Assembly: GCF_047121295.1 (NCBI RefSeq)
Contig: NZ_CP139447.1
Location: forward strand, 992,001-1,056,000
DNA from: Longispora sp047121295
GTDB taxonomy: Bacteria > Actinomycetota > Actinomycetes > Mycobacteriales > Micromonosporaceae
Direction of reading: 5' to 3'
DNA length: 64,000 nucleotides
Notes under the pieces: model-generated
The model's database searches: none
What the model saw: the letters and a program-made list of their open reading frames with translations, nothing else
Told to the model about the DNA's origin: nothing
Part shown: positions 50,386 to 59,548 of the stretch, one piece after another
Layout of the letters: each line of letters starts with the position of its first letter
How positions within the stretch are numbered: the stretch's first letter is position 1
Position numbers and translations under genes: made by a program

Positions 50386-50916
50386 ATGCGTCTCATCCGT
50401 GTCGCCGCCGTCCTGGCCGTGGCGGCCGCCCTCAGCGCCGGCTGTGGCGCCGCCAAGAAGACCGACTCGGCGGCCGGCCCGGGGGCCACGCCGGGCTCCA
50501 GCGTGTCCGGTGCGGCCCCGGGCGGCAGCGCGAGCCCCGGGAGTACCGAGGGCGGGGCCGGGGCGCCGTCGGACAGCACGAAGGCGGCGTGCGCGGCCAC
50601 CAAGACGGCCGTGCAGGGCGCGATGTCGGACATGAAGACGCCGCTGACCCAGATGATCGAGGCGAGCGTCAAGGACGACCAGGCGGGCGTGAAGGCCGCC
50701 GGGGAGAAGCTGAGGAAGCTGTTCCACGACACGGCCACGAAGGTCGACGCCCAGGCCAAGGTCGCCACGGACGCGAAGCTGAAGACGGCGCTGACGGACA
50801 TGGCGGGGTCGTACCGGGCGGCGGGGGACGCGTTCGCCACCGGCAAGGAGGACGCGCTGTCCGATCCCAAGTTCGACGCGGCGGCCGATGTCTATGTCGG
50901 TGTCTGCGGGGCGTAG
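50386..50916 (+). CDS. Alanine-rich lipoprotein
   Basis: 176 residues with a signal peptide ending in LSAGC (lipid-attached Cys20), a Gly/Ser/Pro spacer of about 40 residues and a predicted all-helical domain rich in Ala, Lys and Asp with two cysteines (AACAATK near the start, VGVCGA at the end) that could bridge. ATG at 50386 follows GGAG at 8 nt. No family recognised. It sits between rne and rplU, where actinobacteria vary. Confidence 0.8.
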   Translation: MRLIRVAAVLAVAAALSAGCGAAKKTDSAAGPGATPGSSVSGAAPGGSASPGSTEGGAGAPSDSTKAACAATKTAVQGAMSDMKTPLTQMIEASVKDDQAGVKAAGEKLRKLFHDTATKVDAQAKVATDAKLKTALTDMAGSYRAAGDAFATGKEDALSDPKFDAAADVYVGVCGA

Positions 50917-50975
50917 GCTGGGCGGTGCCCTCACCAGGGGTGATATCCCGGTGAGGTGGGCCACACAGGCCCGAT

Positions 50976-51163
50976 TTGAGCCCCGGGACCCCGGTGAAGT
51001 ACCCTTGCCTACGGCGCATCTCGGTGCGCCACGTTCTCGCGTGTCCCCGGTGCGGTAGGCAGCCATCGCCCGCGAGAAGCCGTGAGACCAAGCAAGAACG
51101 ATGTCCGAAACGCCGCAAGCCTATTGAGTAGACAGCGGCTGCCACAGCGAGGAGACCTGCGTC
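50976..51163 (+). promoter_or_regulatory. rplU promoter and structured leader
   Basis: TTGAGC (50976-50981) and TACCCT (51000-51005), 18 bp apart, are a candidate promoter. The ensuing leader of about 150 nt has GGCGCA/TGCGCC (51013-51030) and TTCTCGCG/CGCGAGAA (51034-51041 with 51071-51078) stems before the GAGGAG ribosome site. It may be an autoregulatory ribosomal protein leader; no known Rfam structure is claimed. Confidence 0.45.
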
Positions 51164-51478
51164 ATGTACGCGATCGTCAAGACCGGCGGCAAGCAGTACA
51201 AGGTCGCTGAGGGCGACGTGATCGAGGTTGAGAAGCTCGTTGGCGCGCCCGGCGACACCCTTACTCTGCCTGCGGTCCTCCTGGTCGACGGCGCCGAGGT
51301 CATGACCGACGCCGCGAAGCTGTCCGGCGTTGCCGTGACCGCCGAGCTCGTCGCTCACACCAAGGGCCCGAAGATCCGGATCCACAAGTTCAAGAACAAG
51401 ACCGGCTACCACAAGCGGCAGGGTCACCGTCAGCCGCTGACCCAGGTCAAGGTCACCGGCATCCAGAGCGGGAAGTAG
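51164..51478 (+). CDS. rplU: 50S ribosomal protein L21
   Basis: 104 residues, standard length. MYAIVKTGGKQYKVAEGD opens the protein and KTGYHKRQGHRQP lies near the end, both signatures of bL21, which binds 23S rRNA with L20. First gene of rplU-rpmA-obgE. Confidence 0.98.
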   Translation: MYAIVKTGGKQYKVAEGDVIEVEKLVGAPGDTLTLPAVLLVDGAEVMTDAAKLSGVAVTAELVAHTKGPKIRIHKFKNKTGYHKRQGHRQPLTQVKVTGIQSGK

Positions 51479-51486
51479 GCGCCGAC

Positions 51487-51756
51487 ATGGCACATAAAAA
51501 GGGTGCGTCAAGCTCGCGGAACGGGCGTGACTCCAACGCCCAGCGACTCGGCGTCAAGCGGTTCGGTGGCCAGCTGGTCTCCGCCGGCGAGATCCTGATC
51601 CGCCAGCGGGGCACGAAGTTCCACCCGGGTGACCTGGTCGGTCGCGGTGGCGACGACACGCTGTTCGCGCTGTCGAGCGGCCACGTGCTGTTCGGCACGA
51701 AGCGCGGTCGCAAGACCGTGAACATCGTGCCGCTGGAGACCGCAGCCGCTGCGTAG
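51487..51756 (+). CDS. rpmA: 50S ribosomal protein L27
   Basis: 89 residues. MAHKKGASSSRNGRDS is the classical bL27 N-terminus that reaches the peptidyl transferase centre and needs no proteolytic trimming here. GQLVSAGEILIRQRGTKFHPG is the family core. It starts 8 nt after rplU. Confidence 0.98.
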   Translation: MAHKKGASSSRNGRDSNAQRLGVKRFGGQLVSAGEILIRQRGTKFHPGDLVGRGGDDTLFALSSGHVLFGTKRGRKTVNIVPLETAAAA

Positions 51757-51770
51757 CTTGTAAGCGTCGA

Positions 51771-51813
51771 AGGACGGGCCAGAGCTCTTTCTGGCCCGTC
51801 CTTTCAGTTTTTT
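51771..51813 (+). terminator. Intrinsic terminator after rpmA
   Basis: AGGACGGGCCAGA and TCTGGCCCGTCCT form a perfect 13-bp stem, followed by TTCAGTTTTTT. This is the only hairpin in the window with a true U-tract; it would limit readthrough into obgE. Confidence 0.93.
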
Positions 51814-51843
51814 CGGTTATTTTCAAGAAATGAAGGAGGCGCT

Positions 51844-53295
51844 GTGGCCACGTTCGTAGACCGGGTGGTGCTGCACGTGCAGGCCGGCAACGGCGGCCAT
51901 GGCTGCGCGTCCATCAAGCGTGAGAAGTTCAAGCCGCTCGGCGGCCCCGACGGTGGTAACGGCGGGCACGGCGGCAACGTGATCCTGAAGGTGGACCCGC
52001 AGGTGCACACCCTGCTGGACTTCCACTTCAAGCAGCACGCCAAGGGTGGAAACGGTCAGCCGGGCCAGGGTTCGTACAAGGACGGCGCGAACGGGACGGA
52101 CCTCGTCCTCCTGGTGCCGGACGGCACCGTCGTGCACTCCTCGACCGGCGAGGTGCTGGTCGACCTGGTGGGCAACGGCACGGAGTTCGTGATCGCCGAG
52201 GGCGGGCGCGGCGGCCGGGGCAACGAGTCCCTGGCCAACAGCAAGCGCAAGGCCCCGGGCTTCGCGGAGCTGGGCGAGCCGGGCGAGGCGCACGAGGTCA
52301 TCCTGGAGCTCAAGAGCGTCGCGGACGTCGGCCTGGTCGGGTACCCGAGCGCCGGCAAGTCCTCGCTGATCGCCGCGCTGTCGGCGGCCCGGCCGAAGAT
52401 CGCCGACTACCCGTTCACGACCCTGGTGCCGAACCTGGGCGTGATCCGGATCGACGACAAGACGTTCACGATGGCCGACGTGCCGGGGCTGATCCCGGGC
52501 GCGGCGCAGGGCAAGGGCCTCGGGCTGGAGTTCCTCCGGCACATCGAGCGCACCGCCGTCCTGGCGCACGTGATCGACTGCGCGACCCTGGAGCCGGGGC
52601 GCGACCCGCTCTCCGACATCGACGCGCTGGAGCACGAGCTGGCGGAGTACGGCGGGCTGGCCGACAAGCCGCGCCTCGTCGTCCTCAACAAGATCGACGT
52701 GCCGGAGGCCCGCGAGCTGGCCGACATGGTCCGCCCGGAGATCGAGGCCCGTGGCCTGCGGGTCTTCGAGATCAGTGCCGCGACCCGCGAGGGCACCAAG
52801 GAGCTGACGTACGCGCTGGGTTCGATCGTCGCCGAGCACTGGGCCAGCCAGGTCACGCCCGAGCCGACCCGGATCATCCTGCGCCCGAAGGCCGTGGACG
52901 ACACCGGCTTCACGGTCGAGGTCGACGAGGACGGCACGTTCGTGGTCAAGGGCCAGCGGGTCCAGCGCTGGGTGCTGCAGACGAACTTCAACAACGACGA
53001 GGCGATCGGCTTCCTCGCCGACCGGCTCGCCCGGATCGGCGTCGAGGACGCGCTGGCCAAGGCCGGCGCGAAGCCTGGCGCGCCGGTGCGGATCGGCACC
53101 CGCGAGTTCGACTGGGAGCCGACCGTCTACGCCGGCATGGACGTCTCCCCGGTCGGGCACCGGGGCACGGACGTGCGCATGGAGCAGACCGACCGCAAGG
53201 GCGCCGCGGCGCGCAAGGCCGAGCGCAACCAGCGTCGGGTGCGGGCGGACGACGACACGGACGGCGACTTCTTCGTCGAGGAATACGAGGTCTGA
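51844..53295 (+). CDS. obgE: GTPase ObgE/CgtA
   Basis: 483-residue ribosome-associated GTPase. The glycine-rich Obg domain occupies about 1-158, the G domain follows with G1 GYPSAGKSS near 166, DVPGL and NKID, and the OCT (Obg C-terminal) domain and a charged tail complete it. It monitors 50S assembly and growth state. GTG at 51844 has AAGGAGG upstream, so it can be translated independently of rpmA. Confidence 0.97.
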   Translation: MATFVDRVVLHVQAGNGGHGCASIKREKFKPLGGPDGGNGGHGGNVILKVDPQVHTLLDFHFKQHAKGGNGQPGQGSYKDGANGTDLVLLVPDGTVVHSSTGEVLVDLVGNGTEFVIAEGGRGGRGNESLANSKRKAPGFAELGEPGEAHEVILELKSVADVGLVGYPSAGKSSLIAALSAARPKIADYPFTTLVPNLGVIRIDDKTFTMADVPGLIPGAAQGKGLGLEFLRHIERTAVLAHVIDCATLEPGRDPLSDIDALEHELAEYGGLADKPRLVVLNKIDVPEARELADMVRPEIEARGLRVFEISAATREGTKELTYALGSIVAEHWASQVTPEPTRIILRPKAVDDTGFTVEVDEDGTFVVKGQRVQRWVLQTNFNNDEAIGFLADRLARIGVEDALAKAGAKPGAPVRIGTREFDWEPTVYAGMDVSPVGHRGTDVRMEQTDRKGAAARKAERNQRRVRADDDTDGDFFVEEYEV

Positions 53296-53301
53296 CCGCC
53301 G

Positions 53302-53377
53302 CCACCGGGCCGGTCCCCGCCGTAACAAATAGTGATTTTAAGATCATTATTCGTTACGGAGGTTCCCGACCCGGTGG
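53302..53377. repeat. AT-cored inverted element, full palindrome
   Basis: A 76-bp imperfect palindrome between the convergent obgE and trpS. The inner arms CCGTAACAAATAGTGAT (53320-53336) and ATCATTATTCGTTACGG (53343-53359) match at 15 of 17 positions; outward the pairing continues to CCACCGGG (53302) and CCCGGTGG (53370-53377). The AT-rich core stands out in this GC-rich DNA. Half copies occur at 31081 and 62691. It could be a bidirectional terminator or a decayed mobile repeat. Confidence 0.7.
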
Positions 53378-53398
53378 GGCCGGTTTCAGGCGTGCTCT

Positions 53399-54358
<960 letters not shown>

Positions 54359-54402
54359 GGCTTTCTCCTGGTTTTCACAAGGCCCCGACACGTGCACGAC
54401 AA

Positions 54403-54427
54403 CGGCCGCCCCGGATCGGGGCGGCCG
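54403..54427 (-). terminator. Attenuator terminator of trpS
   Basis: On the minus strand CGGCCGCCCCG and CGGGGCGGCCG form a perfect 11-bp stem with a 3-nt loop, followed by TTGT, 38 nt downstream of the leader peptide stop and 45 nt before trpS. Its left arm can pair instead with upstream GGGCGGTC. Confidence 0.75.
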
Positions 54428-54464
54428 CGTCAGAGTGTGTGCGCGTAGGTCGAGGACCGCCCGG

Positions 54465-54503
54465 TCAGGGCAGCCACCAGCTCAGGGTCGTCGACATCCG
54501 CAT
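54465..54503 (-). CDS. trpS leader peptide (MRMSTTLSWWLP)
   Basis: A 12-residue reading frame with two adjacent tryptophan codons (54479-54474) two residues before its end. The ATG at 54503 lies 6 nt after TACGGT, so the leader would be translated from a leaderless transcript. The tandem Trp codons lie directly before competing hairpins, which is what ribosome-mediated attenuation requires. Confidence 0.75.
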   Translation of the reverse strand: MRMSTTLSWWLP

Positions 54504-54553
54504 CCGTCGACCGTAGCAGGGCCGGCCAGGGGACCGGAAGTAGAATCCTCCGA

Positions 54554-55309
54554 ATGGCCGCATCTCCGAGGGACAGATTCATCACCGTCTACGGGCGGAT
54601 GCCCGTCCTGGAGGCGCTGCGGGACCCGGCGCTGTCGATCGAGAAGATCGTGATCGCCGAGAACGCCTCGGGCCGGTCCCTCGACGAGATCCGCGACCTG
54701 GCGAAGCGCTACCGGGTGCCCGTGGAGTTCTCCACCCCGTCGCGGGTGAAGTTCCTGGCCGGCAACGGCAAGCACGACCAGGGCGTGATCGCCGACATCG
54801 TCGCGCCCCGGATGGGCCGGCTGGAGGAGTTCCTGGAGTGGCGCGGCTCCCGGCCGACGAAGCTGTTCGTCCTCGACGGGGTGACCAACCCGAGCAACGT
54901 GGGCATGATCCTGCGCTCGGCGACCGCCGCCGGGCTGGACGGGGTGGTGTTGCCCCGGGCCGGTACCCCGCACGTCGGCCCGCTGGTCATCAAGGCCTCG
55001 GCCGGGGTGGCGTTCGCGGCCCCGATCCTGAACGCCGACACCTCCCGGCAGGCGGCGGATCTGCTGCGCGCGGCCGGGTACACGCTGTACGGGCTGTCGG
55101 CGGACGCGCCCGCCTCGCTGTTCGACGCCCGGTTCGCGGACTCCGCGGCCTTCGTCCTGGGCGGCGAGACCGACGGGCTGACCGTGCCGACGGACGAGGA
55201 CGTGGCGATCCCGATGTGGGGCGGGGTGGAGTCGCTGAACGTCGCGGCGGCGGCCACCGTCGTCGCGTTCGAGATCGCGCGCAGGGAGATAGGGTCGACC
55301 GGTGCCTAG
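54554..55309 (+). CDS. SpoU/TrmH-family RNA 2'-O-methyltransferase
   Basis: 251 residues. An N-terminal L30e-like substrate domain with ITVYGRMPVLEALRD precedes the knotted SPOUT domain carrying motif 1 NPSNVGMILRSATAAG, motif 2 FVLGGETDGLT and motif 3 IPMWGGVESLNVAAA. The substrate is 23S rRNA or tRNA ribose. The ATG at 54554 has TAGAAT 7 nt upstream, so it is likely leaderless; divergent from the trpS leader. The following gene overlaps its end. Confidence 0.92.
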   Translation: MAASPRDRFITVYGRMPVLEALRDPALSIEKIVIAENASGRSLDEIRDLAKRYRVPVEFSTPSRVKFLAGNGKHDQGVIADIVAPRMGRLEEFLEWRGSRPTKLFVLDGVTNPSNVGMILRSATAAGLDGVVLPRAGTPHVGPLVIKASAGVAFAAPILNADTSRQAADLLRAAGYTLYGLSADAPASLFDARFADSAAFVLGGETDGLTVPTDEDVAIPMWGGVESLNVAAAATVVAFEIARREIGSTGA

Positions 55310-57770
55310 TCTGACGCGTACCGAGGCCGCCGAGCGCGCCGCCCTCCTCACCGTTCGTGCCACCGATGTCGCGCTCGACCTGACGACCGGTGACACGGAG
55401 TTCCACTCTGTGGCCACGATCCGGTTCTCGGCCCCCGCGGGGTCGAGCACGTTCGTGGACATCAAGCCGGCGACCCTGCGCTCGGCGACCCTGAACGGCC
55501 GCGACCTGGACCTGGCGTCCTTCGTCGACGAGCGGCTGCCGCTGACGGACCTGGCGGCGGAGAACGAGCTGGTCGTCGCCGCCGACATGCTCTACTCGCA
55601 CGAGGGCGAGGGCCTGCACCGGTTCGTCGACCCGGCCGACGGCCGGGTGTATCTGTACGGGCACAGCTTCATGGACGCCGCGCCCCGGTGGTTCGCGTGC
55701 TTCGACCAGCCGGACCTGAAGTCGCCGTACACGTTCACGGTGAAGGCGCCCGAGGGCTGGACGGTGCTGGGCAACCAGGCCGCGACCCTCGAAGCGGACG
55801 GCCTCTGGCACCTCGCGGAGACGAAGCCGCTGTCGACGTACTTCGTCACCCTGATCGCCGGGCCGTACCACGCGGTGCGCTCCGAGCACGACGGCATCCC
55901 GCTCGGGCTGTACTGCCGGCAGTCCCTCGCCGAGTTCCTGGACGCCGACGCCGAGGAGCTGTTCACGGTCACCCGGCAGGCGTTCGACGAGTTCCACCGG
56001 CTGTTCGACGTGCGCTACCCCTTCGGCAAGTACGACCAGATCTTCTGCCCCGAGTTCAACGCCGGCGCGATGGAGAACCCGGGTTGCGTGACGTTCCGCG
56101 ACCAGATGATCTTCCGGGGTGCCGTGACCGACAGCGAGCGCGGGATGCGCGCGATGGTCGTGGCGCACGAGATGGCGCACATGTGGTTCGGCGACCTGGT
56201 CACGATGACCTGGTGGGACGACCTGTGGCTCAACGAGTCGTTCGCCGACTACCTGGGCCACCGGGTGACCGCCGACGCGACCCGGTTCACCGAGTCGTGG
56301 ACGTCGTTCGCGGTCAAGGACAAGACGTTCGGGTACGCGGCCGACCAGCGCCCCTCCACCCACCCGATCTCCGGCGAGGTGCCCGACGCGGCGTCCGGCC
56401 TGCTCAACTTCGACGCGATCTCCTACGCCAAGGGCGCCTCGGTGCTCCGGCAGCTCGTGGCCCGGATCGGGGACGAGGCGCTGCTCGCGGGGCTGAACAC
56501 GCACTTCGCCCGGCACGCGTACGGCAACGCGGAGCTCAAGGACTTCCTCGCCGCGCTGTCGGAGTCCAGCGGCCGGGACCTGACCGACTGGGCCGCGCTC
56601 TGGCTCACCGAGGCCAACGTGAACACCCTGCACCCGGAGATCACGGTCGCCGACGGGGTGATCACGGCCGCCGCGATCCGGCAGACGGCCGCCGACACCC
56701 ACCCGGTGCTGCGTCCGCACACCCTCGACGTCGGCCTCTACGGCGAGGGCGCCGAGGTCGTCCGGGTCGAGATCGACGGGGCGCTCACGGAGCTGCCCCA
56801 GCTCGTCGGCCGGCCCGCGCCGAAGGTCGTGCTGCTCAACGACGGCGACCTGACGTACGCGAAGGTGCGGTTCGACGCGCGGTCGTTGGCGGCGCTGCCC
56901 GAGGTGCTGCCCCGGCTGTCGAGCCTGAACCGGGCGATGGTGTGGGGCGCGCTGTTCCAGGCCGTGCGCGACGGCGGGCTGGCCGCGACGGCGTACACCG
57001 ACGTGGTCGCCGGGGCCGTGGCCGCCGAGACCGAGGTCACCACGCTCACCGAGCTGGTCCGGATCGCCCGCGCGCACGTCGTGGACGTGTACTGCACCCC
57101 GGCCGAGCGGCCGGCGGTGCTCGCGAAGCTGGCCGGCGCGTACCGGTCGATGCTCGCCGACGCCGAGCCGGGCAGCGGGCGCGCGCTCGCCGTGTTCCGG
57201 GGCCTGATCGACGCGACCGTGGACGTGCCCCAGCTGCGCGGCTGGCTCGACGGCCAGGGCGTGCCGGCCGGGCTGACCGTGGACGTGGAGCGGGCCTGGC
57301 AGATCCGGCTCCGGCTCGCCGTCCTCGGCGCGCTGTCTGGCGCGGAGCTGGACGTGGCCGCCGCCGCCGACCCGAGCGCGCACGGCCAGGCCAGCGCCGA
57401 CATGTGCCGGTCGGCCCGGCCCACCCCGGAGGCCAAGGCCGGGGCCTGGGAGGCCCTGATGACAGACGGCGGGCTGTCCAACTACACGGTCTGGTCGCTC
57501 GCCGAGGGCTTCTGGCAGCCGGAGCAGCACGAGCTGACCGCGCCCTACGTGGAGCGGTTCTTCGCGGAGCTGCCGGCGGCGGGCAAACTGCGGTCGTTCC
57601 AGGTCCTCGAACGGCTGGCGAACCTGTTGTACCCGAGGTTCGCCGTGAGCGCGGAGACGATGCGGCTCACCGCCGACCTGCTGGCCGGCGACGACCTCGC
57701 GCCGCCGGTCCGGCGGGCCGTGGTGGACCGGTCGGACGACCTGCGCCGGGCGCTGGAGGCGCGCGGCTAG
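55302..57770 (+). CDS. Second aminopeptidase N (M1)
   Basis: 822-residue relative of pepN at 11107. GAMEN at 255-259, HEMAH at 289-293 and Glu312 complete the zinc site; an ERAP1-like C-terminal domain follows. It is thus the fourth M1 protein in the window and the second cytosolic one. The GTG at 55302 lies within the end of the methyltransferase gene, and TAGGGT (55290-55295) ends 6 nt upstream, suggesting its own leaderless transcript. Its stop TAG shares the sequence CTAG with the stop of the convergent gene. Confidence 0.95.
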   Translation: MPSLTRTEAAERAALLTVRATDVALDLTTGDTEFHSVATIRFSAPAGSSTFVDIKPATLRSATLNGRDLDLASFVDERLPLTDLAAENELVVAADMLYSHEGEGLHRFVDPADGRVYLYGHSFMDAAPRWFACFDQPDLKSPYTFTVKAPEGWTVLGNQAATLEADGLWHLAETKPLSTYFVTLIAGPYHAVRSEHDGIPLGLYCRQSLAEFLDADAEELFTVTRQAFDEFHRLFDVRYPFGKYDQIFCPEFNAGAMENPGCVTFRDQMIFRGAVTDSERGMRAMVVAHEMAHMWFGDLVTMTWWDDLWLNESFADYLGHRVTADATRFTESWTSFAVKDKTFGYAADQRPSTHPISGEVPDAASGLLNFDAISYAKGASVLRQLVARIGDEALLAGLNTHFARHAYGNAELKDFLAALSESSGRDLTDWAALWLTEANVNTLHPEITVADGVITAAAIRQTAADTHPVLRPHTLDVGLYGEGAEVVRVEIDGALTELPQLVGRPAPKVVLLNDGDLTYAKVRFDARSLAALPEVLPRLSSLNRAMVWGALFQAVRDGGLAATAYTDVVAGAVAAETEVTTLTELVRIARAHVVDVYCTPAERPAVLAKLAGAYRSMLADAEPGSGRALAVFRGLIDATVDVPQLRGWLDGQGVPAGLTVDVERAWQIRLRLAVLGALSGAELDVAAAADPSAHGQASADMCRSARPTPEAKAGAWEALMTDGGLSNYTVWSLAEGFWQPEQHELTAPYVERFFAELPAAGKLRSFQVLERLANLLYPRFAVSAETMRLTADLLAGDDLAPPVRRAVVDRSDDLRRALEARG

Positions 57771-59524
57771 GCGGTCATCCGGAAGTCGAGCTCCGGCGGG
57801 AGCGGCACCCCTGGGTGGGTCTCCCGCCAGAGTTCGTCCAGCGACGTCTCGCCCTCGCGCAGGTTCGGCACCACCAGCCCCCGGGCGAACACCCCGGCGG
57901 CCCGGGCCCGGTCGCCGAGCGCGAGGGCCGCGCGGAGTTCGAGCAGGTCGAGCCGGCCGTGGGCGCCCGGCTCGGTCGGCGCCAGCGCCCGGGCCCCGAC
58001 CAGGCCATGCGCCCGGGCATCGACCAGCGCCAGCGCCTCGGCCGCGCGGCCGGCGGCGAGGAGCGCGTCCCCGGCCTCGGCGCGCAGCTGCCAGCAGCCG
58101 GGGGCCAGCTCGACGGCCGCGAGGTAGTCGTCCGGCGAGTCCGTGAGGTGGGCCAGCGCGCGCAGCGCCCACGCCGTCGGGGTGGCGGCGACCGACTGCC
58201 GCAGGGCCGCCGTCGCGCCGTCCGGGTCGGTGCCGCCTTTGATCAGTCCGATGTGGTACAGCGTGTGCCAGTCCCCGTCGCGGAGCCGTTCGAGCAGGTC
58301 CAGCCAGTACGCGGAGTGCTGGGGGAGGGCCGGCGGGTCGCTCGGCGGCAGGTGGCCGGTGGTCCGCAGGGCCTGCCAGGGCTCCTGGTCGGGGCCGAGT
58401 TCGCCGGGGAACGCGCCCTCCAGCACGCCCCAGCCCGAGCCCGTGTGCTCCCGGGTGCCGGGCGCGTCCCACCAGCGGGGCCAGTCGGCGAGCCGGTCGC
58501 GGAGTACCCGGAAATCGAGGTCTTCGGTGATCGCCGCCCGCGCGGCGTCCCAGCCGTGCCGCACGTCGGCGGCGACGGGGCCGTAGGCCTCCACCCAGGC
58601 GACGGTGTCCTTCGGGGCCAGCGGCACGTGGTCGAGCTGGGTGCGGGCCAGCCCGGCCTGGATCTCCGCGTACGGTCCGCCGAGCCAGTCCTGCCAGTGC
58701 CGGCCGCCGGGGGAGTCGCCCCAGACGAACAGCTTGCGCCCGACCAGGCTCGCGGTGGACTGCTGGACCAGGCCGCGCCCGTCCCGGCCGACCGCCGCGA
58801 TCCACGGCTCGGCGGTGTCCACCTTGAAGAAGTAGTCGGCGGCGTGCGTCGCCTCGGCCGGGTAGCTGTAGTCGTGGCCGTCGTGCACCGGCGCGTCGAT
58901 CAGGGTCAGCTCGCGGGCGTAGTCGTAGCGGTAGCTCTGGTCGGCGGGGGCCACGACGCGGCAGTCGACGGGGACGGCGATGTTGGACCACCAGTACACG
59001 GGAACGGTCCCGTCGGTGGGGTTCGTGATCCGGACGTGCGCGAACAGCCGGTGCGACCCGGGCGGCAGGCAGAAGTCGATCTGGTACGGCGTGCCGTTCA
59101 CCCGCTCGAACTCCCACACCCGCAGCACCGGCCCGTCGGCGGTGTCCACCCGGGCGGCGTGCACCGGCGCGCAGGTGAAGGGCGTGTGCCCGGTGGTGCC
59201 GATGTTCCACTCCACCCCGCCGGCGAACCACGCGTCGCGCAGCGCCAGGTTGCCGGGCTGGAACACCGGGTTGCGGTGCAGCAGTTCCCGGCCCTCGTGC
59301 TCCAGGGACCACAGCCGGGCGCCCAGGTCGAGGGCGATCGTCGCCCGCACGTGCTCGTTCTCCAGCACCGCGACCCGCAGCGCGCCCTCGGCGAGCGACC
59401 GGCCGTAGCCGTCCTGGGTCGGGTACGGGAAGTGCCCCGGCAGGCCCGGCAGCGCCGGCAGCGGGGACTCCGGACCGAGCCCGGCTGTGGGCAGCGTCAT
59501 GTCCGCGATCGTGAGCTCGGTCAT
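57767..59524 (-). CDS. DUF5107 domain protein
   Basis: 585 residues. The N-terminal half is a beta-rich sugar-epimerase-like DUF5107 domain (VTADLGARLWSLEH-type strands, here IALDLGARLWSLEHEGRELLHRNPVFQP), the C-terminal half is helical with TPR-like repeats (ATPTAWALRALAHL, LAPGCWQLRAEAGDAL). Related proteins act on or bind carbohydrates, but no activity is certain. ATG at 59524; TAGAGT ends 8 nt before. The start codons of this gene and nadD are only 24 bp apart. Confidence 0.85.
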   Translation of the reverse strand: MTELTIADMTLPTAGLGPESPLPALPGLPGHFPYPTQDGYGRSLAEGALRVAVLENEHVRATIALDLGARLWSLEHEGRELLHRNPVFQPGNLALRDAWFAGGVEWNIGTTGHTPFTCAPVHAARVDTADGPVLRVWEFERVNGTPYQIDFCLPPGSHRLFAHVRITNPTDGTVPVYWWSNIAVPVDCRVVAPADQSYRYDYARELTLIDAPVHDGHDYSYPAEATHAADYFFKVDTAEPWIAAVGRDGRGLVQQSTASLVGRKLFVWGDSPGGRHWQDWLGGPYAEIQAGLARTQLDHVPLAPKDTVAWVEAYGPVAADVRHGWDAARAAITEDLDFRVLRDRLADWPRWWDAPGTREHTGSGWGVLEGAFPGELGPDQEPWQALRTTGHLPPSDPPALPQHSAYWLDLLERLRDGDWHTLYHIGLIKGGTDPDGATAALRQSVAATPTAWALRALAHLTDSPDDYLAAVELAPGCWQLRAEAGDALLAAGRAAEALALVDARAHGLVGARALAPTEPGAHGRLDLLELRAALALGDRARAAGVFARGLVVPNLREGETSLDELWRETHPGVPLPPELDFRMTA

Positions 59525-59532
59525 GTCTTCGG

Positions 59533-59542
59533 ACTCTAGGCT
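59533..59542. promoter_or_regulatory. Overlapping divergent -10 boxes of nadD and the DUF5107 gene
   Basis: The decamer ACTCTAGGCT gives TAGGCT on the plus strand (59537-59542, 6 nt before the nadD ATG) and TAGAGT on the minus strand (59538-59533, 8 nt before the DUF5107 ATG). The two share the central TA, so RNA polymerase could open only one direction at a time. Confidence 0.6.
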
Positions 59543-59548
59543 TCGATC

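Larger units (their letters stand above)
54403..54515 (-). promoter_or_regulatory. trpS attenuator region with leader promoter
   Basis: The -10 TACGGT (54515-54510) sits 6 nt before the leader peptide ATG. On the transcript CTGCCC (54473-54468), just after the Trp codons, can pair with GGGCGG (54462-54457). That segment, extended to GGGCGGTC, can also pair over 8 bp with GGCCGCCC of the terminator. A ribosome stalled at the Trp codons would favour this antiterminator. This is the classical attenuator layout. Confidence 0.7.

Noticed and set aside
51101..51127. Eight-codon frame (MSETPQAY) in the rplU leader
   Set aside because: No ribosome site, no special codons and no adjoining competing hairpins of the attenuator kind.
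57767..57770. Frameshift or gene fusion at the pepN2/DUF5107 junction
   Set aside because: The two stop codons simply share the palindrome CTAG; both proteins are full length.
54990..59312. A very long open frame antisense to the second aminopeptidase N and across DUF5107
   Set aside because: It mirrors the high GC third positions of the real genes, is Arg/Gly/Pro/His-rich throughout and lacks family motifs except where it coincides with a true gene frame.
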